A DNA stretch of 64,000 bases from Motacilla alba alba (lineage: Eukaryota; Chordata; Aves; Passeriformes; Motacillidae), in contig NC_052031.1 of NCBI RefSeq assembly GCF_015832195.1, forward strand, positions 7,069,850 to 7,133,849, written 5' to 3'. The position numbers and the translations under genes are program-made. The notes beneath the pieces were generated by a model. That model searched no databases. It saw nothing but the letters and a program-made list of their open reading frames with translations, and was not told the DNA's origin. Of this stretch, positions 13,377 through 25,499 are shown one piece after another (within the stretch, counting starts at the first letter, position 1; each line of letters starts with the position of its first letter).

Positions 13377-16300
13377 CTGCAAGGGAGAAGAGGAACGTGT
13401 GTCAGGGTGTTTGGAGTCACAGCTTAGCACGTGGCTGCTGGCTTCCCCCAGCACAAGTCGGAGCCTTTCATTCAATGCAGCCCTTTTGGTTTGTGTTTAC
13501 TTATTTCTTTTCAAATTAATCCCCCTTCTTTTGGCACCAGGGTAAAGAAAAGGCTGGAAGTAGAAAAAGAAAAGCCACCCTGGTAGCTGTGGTCTGGTGC
13601 CTGCTCGGATGCAGCTGCCAGGAGCAGGGTGTTCCAGTGTGGACAGTGGGGGCAGGGGCTGGTTTGCAGCACAGGAGTTTCATATTGAGGCCTCCAGCTC
13701 TGCAGCTGGCTTGGCTGGCAGAGGAGACATGCAGGCAAGTTTCCCCAAGCCTCTCAACAGCCGTGATCCAGCCATGCCACAGGGACTGTGGAGCCAGGCT
13801 CCTCCCTGGGCTGGGCTGAAGCTGCTCCCTGGAGTGGCACCAGGTGCTTGTTTGGCCCTGAATCCTGAAATGGGCTTGTCCTACTTGGAATATTCTACTT
13901 AGGATGTACCACAGGAGCCACTTGTGACATCACTGTACTGGTCCAAAGGTGCTTCCACACCAGCAGTTTATTACAACAGTTAACAAATAATATCAATAAA
14001 ACTATTATGTGTACAAGGCTTATATGAGATTTCCAAGGTCCACAGACTGGGGTCCTAAGAAATAAATGAGCTGTGGTGTGAGGGAACTCCTCTACAGTGC
14101 ATCAAGCCCTCTCTTGCACAGAGAACCGTGAGTGAGGAGCAAGTACGCTTTGCAGAGTTATAGATCCCAGCTCAGTCCCACAAAGCCCTTCAGAGACAGG
14201 CACAATCCCACTAACTGTTAATGGGATATGGGCAGCCTTAAGCCTCTTTGGCTCTTGGAAATCCCTTTCTCAGCACGACTTAGGCAGCACACAGGCAGCC
14301 CCCCAGTGTGGGCTCGCCCTACAGCACTCACGCACACCTGGATCCACGTTGGCACAGACCCAGCAGAGCCCCACAGCCCAGCTCAGCCCCCCAGGGACCC
14401 ACCACCCTCAGCCAAGGCACCTTCCTGTGCTTTGCATGGATCCCTTGCTCAATTTAATAATATTGCTTGCCAGTATCACCAGAAGGGAGCAGAGAGTCCA
14501 CAGCATACTGGCCGGGGGGGGATCACAGGCTGCTGGAGACAAAAGTGCTGCAGCATCCTGGGCATTCCTGCCCTCATCCATCACCTCCTTCACCAGTACC
14601 AGCTAAGCTGAGCCCCTGACACAAAGCTGCCTTGCAGAGAGTGGGAAGTGTGCTTGGGGGGTTAACTGAGGACAGCTCAGCTTTCTGCTTCAGCTCTGGG
14701 TTAAAAATCAGCTGCCCCTCTGACTGATGGGGCTGGATGTGCTGGCATCCAGGAGGCAGTGGTGGTTGCTCCACCATCAACTTTGCCCATTCAAGATTCC
14801 AGGCATTGTGTGGCCATTGCCACAGGATCTGCAACCTCAGCCATCTCCAGCAGCATCACCCTCATCCTGCTATCCCTCAGCACAGGAGCCCATCAGTCTC
14901 TTCTAGGTGCTTCTGTCCTCCCTCTTGACAGCTCTGTCCTACATCCATCTCTCCCTTTCCTGGTACCAGACTGAAGCAAGTCTTACCCAGCCTCTTCCAA
15001 AAAAAAAAGATTCAAGTATTCCAACAGCCCTGTTGAACCTTAAGCTGGCCATTGAAGAGGCCTAGTTTATTATGAGAAAATTTCTGTCAAAATGAGCTTT
15101 TCCCTTCAACTCATCCACAATTTACAATTCTGGAAGGCACAATCCCATGTGATTCAGGCAGAATTCATCCCTTTTTGTTATTCACATCAACACACCTCTA
15201 TCCTGCATGCCAAATAACATCACTTTCCTTCTCTTCCATCAGCACAACTGGAGCCCTGGCATTGCAGCCAAAGGAAAGCCTTGTAAAACAAGGCTGCTCA
15301 TAAATGTCAACCAGTTACCGCCATGGCGATAAATTGTCTTACGAGAATTTCCTCCAGTAAGAAATGTTATGCAAAATATGGCTTCTCATAAGGTATATTA
15401 CTCAGTGAGAGAGATTTTTCACTATTAAAGAGCTTTCAGCTCAGTTGTAAAACTATGCCAGAGGCTCACAGAAGGGCTTTGCAATGGTTTCTCCTGCTTG
15501 GAAGAGTCATGTGGGTCATGTTCACACGGGCATGGGGAACCGCAACCTTCCTTCACTGGGCTTCACCAGCAGATAAAACTCTTGCCTGAGCTGTGCTTTG
15601 ACATCTCCCTCATCCTCTCTACTGCCACATATCCACTGCATCTCCAAGATGGGGAATATGCACTGATATTCCAGCTTTAATATGAGTTTATCCAAGGCAA
15701 GAGATAAAGCAGTGAGTTCATTGTGGCGATGACAGGGATGGAACACAGTCCTGCTTTCGTGTGTTACGCTCCATTGGCTACCACAAAGTTGAAATAGGAA
15801 TCAAAGAAGGTGAAAGGGGGAAGAGGGAACATTTTCTGAGATGTCTGACTTTGTGCTGTAGTGTTTGAGCACAGCACTTGCTTCCCGTGCAGAGCTACTT
15901 TAGCTCTCTGTGCTTTTCCAGCCCGGAGTTTCATTACCCCTTAGTGCTTCCACTGCTAAAAGAAATCCCAAATGAAAACAGCTGGGAACACGAATAAATA
16001 TCTGAATAAAGCTAAGCTCTGAAATGCAGCACATGATGGTTGACTAATTGAAAGGCCTTTCATGAACATCCCTTGAAGCTCAGCAGGTCCACAGGTTGGA
16101 GATCTGCTACAGCGTTTCCTTCCTCCAGCCATGGGGCTTTTCATTTGCCTTAGAAATGAGCAGTGCTTTCCAAGAGAAAAGAAAAGAAGGTAGAGACAGG
16201 CTTCCTACTTGATAGAAGCTAAAATATGACGGTCCTGCCCTCCCTCCTTTCTGCTTTATTATTCCACCAGGTGTCTGAAGCTCACATTATGTGCTTTTTT

Positions 16301-16800
16301 GCATTGTTGGATCAATACAAACTCTGCTAGTTTGTCAGAGCAAGGAACGGGAGCATTTCAAAGCACAGTGAGAAGGCCCTGATTTAGCACAGCCTGTCTG
16401 GGTAAAAGATGCTGCCTCTGACACTGTGCAAATTGGCTGCTCTGCACTATCTGCTGCTCTGCCGTGCATGGGGCTGTTGCTGGCTCCTGCAAAACCAGTC
16501 AGGGAATGCTTTCTGCTTCCCTGCGCAATCAGAGAAGGGAAATCAACACCAAAGCCCTATGGATGGGAGCAGGAGGTCACCAAAATGAGCTGAGAGTACC
16601 AGAGTCTGGATGGAGGGAGGGAGACCACAGGACTGAATTGAGGTTCTCCTTTCCCAAGGCTCTTTCCCAGAGAAGGATGGGGAGAACTAAGCTAAGAGGA
16701 ACTTGAACTAAGAGGCACCAAGGCAGAGCTTTTCCTTCACCTTGAAAAAGCAAAACCCCAGCAAAGGGACAAGAAACAATGGTTCAGCAGACTTCCTGAC

Positions 16801-16837
16801 AGAATTGGAACTTGAAATTGGAAGAATTGGAACTTGA
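16801..16837. repeat. Local 22-base tandem duplication
   Basis: AGAATTGGAACTTGA occurs at 16801 and again at 16823 with AATTGGA between them, giving a period of 22. A small local duplication with no known function. Confidence 0.8.
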
Positions 16838-17354
16838 TGTGGCAGGGAAACAGGGGAGTTGAGTCCTGATCGAGTCCTGGTTTTCGCAGTGAGCTCAGTG
16901 AGATTTCCTGTACCAACACAGTCCCCCACTTTCCTTCTGGAGGTCAAGATCCCTCTTTCCTATCTCCAGAAATTAAAAAGCCAAGTTCAGCCTAACAGTT
17001 GAGATGCCCTTGATGCTCAAAGGCAGAGAGAACACTCAAACATTTCAAGTGAGGTGAGACAGCTCCTAGTTGAGTTCCATGGCTATCCCTGCTGCTCACT
17101 CAGCTGCAGCTCTGCCAGGATGCTGTATCCACAGCAATCCCTCAGACTTCCAAAGCTTCTCAAGACATGTGAAGAGGTGGGAGTGTGCTACACATGCCTG
17201 AGTGCTCACAGCTCACCCATATGGCAGCACGTGCTGGGTGTGAATATGGGCCATGAGCATCTCACGGACCACACTTAACACGAGCTCAGATGGAAGTTTT
17301 CTGCCAAAATGCAGAACACATTTTTTCCCCACCCAAAACAGCTCAGTAACTCAC

Positions 17355-17368
17355 TTTTTTTTTTTTTT
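17355..17368. repeat. T14 homopolymer
   Basis: Fourteen T residues following AACTCAC. Simple repeat with nothing recognised beside it. Confidence 0.85.
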
Positions 17369-18960
17369 CTGAAAATCTGCCACTTCTTTTAGTGCCTGCA
17401 CATGCAGCATGACCCCCCAAGGGCTTGAAGAACTGAGCATGAGTGCTTTTAAAAAGCTCTGTCATTTATATATGTGAGTGTGTAAAGATGATATATCTTC
17501 AATACCCAAACACAGATACTGCTTTTAAGGCACATGAAGACCTGAAGCAATGTATTTGTGTGGCTGAGGAGCTGGAGTAGCCTGCAGGAGGGCTGACTGT
17601 ACACAGGACATGCATTCTTTCTCTGCTCCTTGGCTTCTGCACCTTGAGGACAGAAAAACTGATCCTGACCTTTGCAAAACATTTTGAGGTCCATCAGTGA
17701 CAGCAAGTCCTGACTTCCACGTTTGTTTACTCTAATACAGAGATGCTACAGAAAGGAAATCTGTCTCATGGTTACTCATGGGATCTTCTGAATTGCAGCT
17801 GTTTTCCTCAAGGAAAGGACGTTTTAGTTACCTTTATCACAAGACTTTCAATCTCCTTTGGAGGCTTCTACCCAAATATTTACACAAGGGGTTTCCTAGG
17901 GAAGGCAGGCTGGCGGGTATTTTGCTTTGTGCCATGAAGTGCTCTGTTGATTGCCCTCCTCTCTATTCATCTTCACTGTAACTCAAACATTGTCTCAGAG
18001 AATCCTACAGACTGTCCGTGACACAGCCCCAAAACCTTCACAACACTCAGCTAATCCCTGTACACCCAACACTTTGTCACTAAATTATCACAACTGCCCA
18101 CAGAGCTGCTCCATCCAACACAAACAGCCAAGGCGATGGGAGGAAACAGCTCCAAAGAGAACCTTTCCCTTTCAAAATGAAAAAACCCTCCTGGTGAAAG
18201 TGCTGTCACACTAAATAACTCAAAGGCACCAAATGCAAATGCTATTTACAATGTCAGTTCTATAAATATCTGTGGCACGTTTCATTAGCCGGTGACTGCA
18301 GGAATAAAGAAGAATGCAGCATTTTCTTCCTTGAATCACATCAGAAATTATAATTGGAGGCAATTACTGTGCTGAATCCACAGAAATCTGTGTCACTCTG
18401 TCCACTGTTTGGACAGAGCCGCTGAAAGGAGACAGAGAGAGATGACAGCCCACTGAGTAAATTCTTAGATTAAACATCCTGCTCCCACTTGACCACTTCT
18501 TACTGCCTTCTCATCCTGGCAACTCCTAAGCTTGTCGAGAGAGAGAGGGAGGAAAAGCAGTGTGTTTCTGACGTCTGCACAGCTTTGTGCATGTGGCAGC
18601 ACTTCACTTTGCTGAACTGGGGCCAGTCTGGCAAGCAGCTGCCTGTAGCACTGACCAGCACTGCCTCTTCATGTGCCCGAGTCCATCTGCTGTCTCCTGT
18701 CCTACACTCACACTTTAAGACCCTGGAGGAATGGACTTTTTTCCTTTTTATGCCGTGTGTTCGCAGAGCATCCTTCCCATTGCTGGTCTGCATCTGCACC
18801 TATTAAATGTTACTGATGGCGGCTGGGATGAGGATGGCTGTGAGAGGGCAAAGAGCTGAGCATGGCGCTGACTCTTGATGGGGACCTGGAAGAAGGGACA
18901 TGAGGAGGAGGAGGAGCAGTGGCTGGGCTCTGCCCTTGGGGTTTACTTGTTTTTGCAGTC

Positions 18961-19150
18961 ATAGAGTCACAGAATCATTAAGATTGAAAAAACTTGCAAG
19001 AACACCAAGCCCAGCCTTCAATCAAACACCATCATAGCCACTAAACCCTATTGTGAAGTGACACACCCACTCCTTTTTCAAACACTTCCAGGGGTGGTGA
19101 CTCCACTTGCCTGGAAAGCCTGTTCCAATGCCTGAATCTGGTCCTTTAGG
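18961..19150 (-). mobile_element. CR1 LINE 3' end fragment
   Basis: Reverse-complement CR1 tail (ATAGAGTCACAGAATCATTAAG), then the diagnostic region with AACACTTCCAGGGGTGGTGACTCCA and CTTGCCTGGAAAGCCTGTTCCA. Diverged and 5'-truncated. The inner boundary is approximate. Confidence 0.88.
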
Positions 19151-19626
19151 TGTGACTCAATGGGATAGATACCTAACGAAGAGGAGGAAGATAACTGTTG
19201 GTGCAAATCTGGTTCACCAGTCCCAGCCATGGGCCTTGCCCACTGCCCTGCACTGGTGAGCACATCACCATGGTCTGCAGCACTGCTTATGCCATCCTCT
19301 GGTCCAACCCAAAGCCCTCACACTCACTTCCCTGCTCTTCCTTTTCACTAAAATGGGCAATATCTGAGTGGCTTGAAGCTCTGAGGATGTGAGACAGTCA
19401 GGAGAAACTTACTTCTCAATACAGTCCTCATTTCCACTATTTATTTCCACAAGTCTTTCCTAGATAAATGGTGAACAGTTTGTGTTATTAGTTTTTTTCA
19501 AGAGGCAGAAAAGTGATTTTATTTTGGCCCATTACTCCTGGCTTGTGAGCAGAGGTCCATGTAGCCTGTCCTGTCTGCCAAGGTCAGCAATGCAGAACAC
19601 GAGCTGAGCTTTCTGAAATAAGCAGT

Positions 19627-19770
19627 ACAGAATCACAGAATGGTTTGGGTTGGAAGGGACCTTAAAGACCATCTAGTTCTAACCCTTGTGCCACAGGGAG
19701 GAATGCCACCCACTAGATGAGGTTGCTTAGAGCCCCGTCCAACCTGGCCTTGAACACTTCCACAAATTGG
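19627..19770 (-). mobile_element. CR1 LINE 3' end fragment
   Basis: Very clear reverse-complement CR1 end: AATCACAGAATGGTTTGGGT, TGGAAGGGACCTTAAAGA and CATCTAGTTCTAACCC, continuing to CCGTCCAACCTGGCCTTGAACACTT. It lies about 480 bases from another CR1 fragment in the same orientation. The better preserved tail suggests a younger copy or a different subfamily, so a separate insertion is more likely than a broken single copy. Confidence 0.93.
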
Positions 19771-20289
19771 GTATGAAGAAGTAGGAACCCACTAGACACT
19801 TTCTGTGTGTGCCCGTTAGGCACTTTTTCATTCAAATTTGTTCATGCTATTATTTCCTAAGGGAAAGGCTATTTGTTACGCTGGAGTAGGAGAGGTTAGC
19901 TGTAAGCCAGTTGTTTTTTCCCCTGGGAAGGGTATCCCAGCTGTATTCTCAGGCATTTGTCACCTTCTAGCAGTACTTTGGTAAGAAAACCAAGATGTTG
20001 CATATTCAAATAAACTGGAACAACCTTTTAAGTATTCCATTTCAAGGGAACTTGGTGGCAAATGAAGCTTTGAAGCTGAGAAGAAAGGCCACAGAAATAT
20101 GCTGTAGAAATGGATGATGGTGATATGAAGAGAATTAGCCAATGGCTGATGCATAACCAGACTTCAGCTTCTAAACCAGTGCGGGTTTCCCTGCTATGGA
20201 AATGCTTTGAGGCTCTGTGAAATACCCACACAGTCCACAGCTGGACTGACTGGCCAGAAAACAGAAGCTGACAATGATGCACCACCTCC

Positions 20290-21310
20290 CACAGGTTTGA
20301 TAGCACCAGAGGAATGCATCGCGTGCGAGGCCCTTGGCTTTCCCTGCGAGCTTCTTTATCCCACTCCTTGAAAATTTAATGTCCTTTCCAACGGATTAGT
20401 GAACGGAAGCAAAATTGTCAAAACCGTGGTTACAGATACAGCTCTTAAAATCCTCTCCTATCCCGCACGAAGGGAGCGGTGCTCGACATCACCCACTGCA
20501 TGGGGCATCTGCACAGAGATGTGTTTCAGAGGGGTGGCATCAAGTGGTGCGACGATTTCTGCAAACGCTCATTTGTCAGGAGAGAGGAGAACAGAGAACA
20601 GCTTCAGCAATTAGAAGGCAGGAGTCCTCCTGGAGCAGGGAGGTGGGACAGTGTCAGCCACGGTGTCACCCTGTCGGAAGCACCACTGGGACGGATGGCG
20701 CGACCCAGCCATTGTGTGGATGCCGACACGGAGCGATGGGACAAGAATTAAAGCGAGCTGCAGGCTGAGTGACCTGGTGACTTCCCTGTTTTGTCTTAGG
20801 AGCTGACAAAAGAATTCCTGGCCTGCCCAGGGGCTCCTTGCTTCCTCCAGTGCTTTCCAGCCTTGCTCGGGCTCAGCATCACTCAGGGACATCTGCACAG
20901 GTTATTTTTCATGCTTCCCCTAAACAGCACTCAGCAAAAATGCTCTGATTCAGCAAAGCCCATAGCTGTGTCCATAAATCCCCTTTATTTCAGTGTGACA
21001 TAAGCAAGTGTTTAAGTGGCTTACTGTATCAGGGCTGAAATGAAAAACCGTCTCCTACGGTCCTTAAGTCCATTTACAACATCAAGCAATAACTCTCAGG
21101 CGAACTTTAAAGCCGGGAATGCCGCGTCTTAACCTCAGAACACTTGGTGCTTGAGCCGTGTAGTCAGAATGAAATCTAATTCCAACACCACGTTTTAAAC
21201 CGAGCAGGGCATTACCCAGCAGATGTCTGAATTACTGCTCTGAGCGCGGCCGGCCCCGACGGCCTGATTTCAGTTATATCCTGAGATAAGAGAGGCCTTT
21301 CCTGGACAGA
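20290..21310. promoter_or_regulatory. Minor CpG-enriched patch in the intron
   Basis: CpG words are noticeably denser than in the flanks, for example GCATCGCGTGCGAGG near 20316, GGCGCGACCC near 20697 and GAGCGCGGCCGGCCCCGACGG at about 21242. No coding exon with convincing splice sites was recognised in it. Candidates are an unmethylated enhancer, an alternative promoter or an old island in decay. The boundaries are by eye. Confidence 0.35.
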
Positions 21311-23861
21311 CCGGCTTCCTCACTAGAATGGAGGCTGGGCTGCTTTAGGTCACGTATTGTTTTCTTTCTTGAAAATAATACAGATCTAAATCTGTTCAAG
21401 TACAAAGGGAAGCAGAAATTCTTGCACCCTCCCTGCCCTCTGATGTTGAGGCAGGAGGAGAGGGCATTCCCAATGCAGACTTTTTACTATGTTTGACTCC
21501 TTCGCCCCTGTAACTCTTTCCCTTCCCTTTCTTGGCAAGGAAATAAACAATTTGCCACTATAAAAATATACCAGCTTCCAAGAATTATCCCCACTATTTA
21601 CAACGCAGGAGTGGAGAGTGTAGGAGTTTTGATATGGCTGGTCAGAGCATGGTTGGTCTGGAGCTGGGGCTGACCACAGGGAGGTTACACAGTCTTCAGT
21701 ATTATTTATTATTTTTAGTCCAGAGTATTCACTGGTCACAGATGTCTTAAACCTTACGGATTTGAAACACCTTCTGCACACAGCAGAAGTGTGGTTTGAT
21801 AAACCTTGACTCAGCTGGTCAGTTGTGCAGGTGGTTCAACATGGTCACCTGCTTTGGGGACAGCATTTTTAGGTTAAGAACATGCCAGAGCTGTTAAAAC
21901 TTTGCCTCAAAATGGGATCTTGTAGCTGTCTCCTCCACTTTTACTTGGGAAGCCTATGTTTCTCCTACAGCCTTTTTGCACGTGCAACAAGCTGGCTGCA
22001 CCCAGCAATGGGTAAGGAAATAAATAATAAACAAATAATAGTGCAAAAGAGGCAGCCCAGCTGCTCCTCCTCCCCCAGCTTGGGGCTCTTCCCTGCTGGC
22101 AGCACTGTCAGGCAGATGAGTTTTCAATGAGTCAGGGGATGGGGCTTCCATCCTCTCCCAACAGACTTCCCTGCACAGCCTCATAAACCTGGAGTCAGCA
22201 CCAAGCCCTTGTGAGACAGGAAGAGCTGCAGTCCTGCTCAGAATTCCATCACTTCTTACAGAGCAGATGATGAGCTGTTCACATATAGGACATCTTTAGG
22301 TCTGGTGAAACCACTGGATCCATATGAAACCACTACAGCCAAAGGGCTGCATCCCATGGGAAGTGGAAGGGGAATGGCAAGGGCAGCCCATGGCCTCATC
22401 CCACCTTACAGACCTCGGGACTGCTCATCCAGACTATGCTATTCCTCTGCAAGCCAAAGGAATTCCCAAAGACTGAAAACCTGCCACTATCACAAGAAAA
22501 AGACACTGCAAAAATAGTCCCCCTCATACCTCTGTTAATGAGACAACAGGTAGACAATCCTCCTTGCTGCCAACTTCCCAGTTAACACCCAGAATAACTT
22601 GCCCTGTACATAAACTTCTCCTGATCCAACTCAGCTCAGCCAAACTCTGTGAACATCTTTATTTGGTGATCTTTTCTTTTTGTATTTCCCCCAGGGTGAA
22701 CTTATTTTCTGGATAGTAATCCCTCTAAGGCAAGTTCTGCAGCATCATCCCATGTTTGCACATTGCATACGAGCGCTGTGATCCATCATTTGGGTTGCCA
22801 GTCCCTAATGCAGCCCAAAGAAATAAATATAAAGAGCTAAAATGGGAGGCCCTGAGGGAAAGAGGATAAAGGATCTCTGGTGTCTTTGCACAAGGACAAG
22901 CAGAGTGGTCCTGGGACAGGTGCTTCATCAACTTTTGAGCATAGCTGTGCTTCAAGAAAACCAAGATATGCCTTGGAAGGGTCTTGCTTCCCCTGGAAGA
23001 GCTCTGTATTCACTCCGTTTGCTATGCACAAAGGACAAAAAGGGAAAATTATGTAAATTATCTATGAGGAAAATCCTTTACCAATGAGGGACTTGAAGAA
23101 GCCTTTATAAGTCACATCAACTTCTTTGCAGGGACTCCTGGTCACCTTCTGGTTCATTCCCTATCATATTCTGCAGCAAGCACTGTAAGTCATCATAGGA
23201 TAATGACCATGTAGCAATAAAGTACATGACAATAGATTATTATTATTTTTTTTTTCCCAAAGGTATTATCATGTCTGTTAATCTCTCCTACACCTGACAT
23301 GTTAAATTCCTTTTAAACACACATAAAATTTTAATTTTTTGTACAGTTTCACACTTGAAACGTGGCATACTTTCAGCAAAATGTTCCAGATATCACTTGT
23401 TTGTGCATGCAGACAGAGTGTAATTATATGAGAGCATCCAAGTCTTCTGGGAACACATTCGCAGGAGGTTTCGTTTAGTCATGGAAGAAAACAGGACAAT
23501 TTATTTGCTATTGAAACTAATGTGATTTGCCAGAGGAAAAAAAAATCAATGTGGGTTCATAGGAAGATGACCAAAGTGACCCAAGGCAGTGGAAGTGATA
23601 GTATGTGTGAAATATTTCTAAAGGACAAATTAAGATTTATGGCTTGAAGTGTCCTTTTAGTGCTCATTGGGTGTTTTGCACTGACTGTATCACTGAGCCT
23701 TGGGAGGTGTGAGTGGTGCTGGCCTGATCAATGGAGCCAAGGCACTGGGCACTGCATCACTCAGGTACTGTAACAGAGCAGGTCAAGGGAGAGCACTGAG
23801 CAGTGTTATATATAGCCCATAATAGAAAACACACTTACAAAAGTCATTCCAGATGTGAAAG

Positions 23862-23865
<4 letters not shown>

Positions 23866-23899
<34 letters not shown>
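23866..23899. repeat. A34 homopolymer
   Basis: Thirty-four uninterrupted A residues, preceded by GAAGT and followed by GCAAAATG. No recognisable processed gene or SINE body ends here on plus, and no clear target-site duplication was seen, so it is listed only as a mononucleotide repeat. Confidence 0.9.
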
Positions 23900-23900
<1 letters not shown>

Positions 23901-25480
23901 CAAAATGTTAATCTGTGTATAGAACTGCTGTTTTTGTTGTTTTTTTCCCCCTTCTTGTTTTGAATAGCACTCCAAGAACTGATATGCTTCCAGTGGGAAA
24001 ATATGTCACCGGGCTGTTTCCAGCCACTGCTAATCAGCAGGTCTGACACACACTTGATGTCGAGAGCCAGGGCTGTGGCTGTGCCCAGGCTGGGCAGCTG
24101 CCAGCAGTTCTGCCTGAGCAGCAGCAGCTGACAGGGTCAGTGCAGGGTGGGCATCATCCCCCAGAGCTGGGTTTCACAGGCAGGACAGGGTGAGATGCAG
24201 AGCACATTCAGCTGACAAGCAGCTGACTCATCCTCAGAGATGCAGGTGTTTTCAGGTTTTCAGAAACCAGTCCTGCTTGCAGAGGTCTGGTTTGATGCTT
24301 TCATCTCCCACTGTGTTCCTGAGTGCAACCATTGCTGAGTGGGGCTGGGACATCTCCCATGGGCTCTGCCTGCACACCCTGGATGAGGGGTATGAAGGGG
24401 TCCAACCTGCTTTCTCCAGTCCTGACAGCTCCTGATGCTGAACACTTGTGTTTCTGGGGAGGACTAGAGCTCAGACTAGCCCTGCTCAGGGCTCAAGCAG
24501 GGAAAACTACTTTTAGGACACAGCCTGTGCTTTTATACCTCCATTCACAGCCTGACTAATGCCAGGATATTGCACCACCTGTATTGAGAATTCTTTGGCT
24601 ATTGCTGCAGCAAGACCAGGTCATCTCTGTATCAGGGCATCTCGTGACATACTAAATATGGACAATCTGTAACCTCTGCATAGGAGAGACCTGAAATAAA
24701 CACTTCGACACAAACCTGTTTTTTACCATATGCCTCTGCTTTTTAAGAGCCAGGGAAGGATGTTCCTTTCTGGAACTAAACTCAGCAGCTCTTTAGTACT
24801 AAGAATAATCGATGCAGAAGAGCTAAGGATGGGAAGAGAAGAGGGAACAGCCTGATGCAATGTCTGCAAACTCAGCAGCTGGATCTGATACCCCTGAGTC
24901 CTAAGCTCCCAGGATTCAATAGATTCAATATCTGTTTTGGAGCAGCCTTCTGCCCTGTACACAGTCAGTTGTGCCTGTGAGAGGGGACTGAGAAAGTGAG
25001 GACACAGCTCAGCACTGTTGGATTTGCAGATTTCCCTCAGAACTGCCATAATCACTCCCAGAGCATTTCAGAAGGCACATTTCATAGTGCAACACAGAAG
25101 CAAAGCAAATTTGGTGCCTCCTGGCAGTTTTCCCTGGTCTTGGTGAGGAACAAGTCTCTTCTCCCAATTCCCACCACCTCCTGCAGCACAAGCCCAGGTG
25201 ACACCTTCATTGACTGCATAACCACCCCAGGAGGTGATGCAAGGCATCCCAGGGAGACCAGGCCACTTCAGATGTAACTTTTTTCTCTTTTGGATTTTGC
25301 AGTTCAGAGTTGCAGAAGACGGTGGAAGTCACCTTCCAAATTTCTTTTCCAGCACGCTTCCACACTGGGGGAGGATGTGTGTGTGTGCACAAAGGAAGCA
25401 CTGTGTTTGATTACACATCCCCTAAATCATCCCTGTCCCCCTGTGTGCCCCATCTCACCAGGAAATGAGTGTGTGAGCAC

Positions 25481-25499
25481 ACACGTGGCAGCCACGTGT
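25481..25499. promoter_or_regulatory. Double E-box palindrome (two CACGTG, 11 bases apart)
   Basis: ACACGTGGC-A-GCCACGTGT is a perfect 9-base inverted repeat about a single base. It holds two canonical CACGTG E-boxes (25482-25487 and 25493-25498), centred 11 bases apart, about one helical turn. Such pairs can bind bHLH-ZIP dimers (USF, MYC/MAX, MITF/TFE) or CLOCK:BMAL1 in tandem; circadian pairs usually have a 6-7 base spacer, here it is 5. It lies about 3.2 kb downstream (FRMD4 sense) of the CpG island. Regulatory role is inferred. Confidence 0.45.

Larger units (their letters stand above)
13377..18960. other. Intron upstream of the FERM-start exon, no gene seen
   Basis: The first 40 bases hold the acceptor pyrimidine tract and branch-like motif of the 13.3-kb exon. 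Beyond that, only short chance ORFs, a T14 run and a 22-base duplication. The CGCCATGGCG palindrome near 15319 is isolated. The segment at about 18230-18430 (ATGCAAAT octamer, GCAATTACTG, low CpG) looks like a possible conserved noncoding element. Confidence 0.65.

Noticed and set aside
15319..15328. CGCCATGGCG palindrome; minus ATG GCG GTA reads like the MAV start of FRMD4A
   Set aside because: The frame stops after five codons and there is no donor. The MAVQLV leader exon was sought near each minus-strand ATG followed by GC and not found in the window.
23866..23899. A34 run as the tail of a processed pseudogene or SINE
   Set aside because: No recognisable gene body, polyadenylation signal in place or target-site duplication accompanies it.
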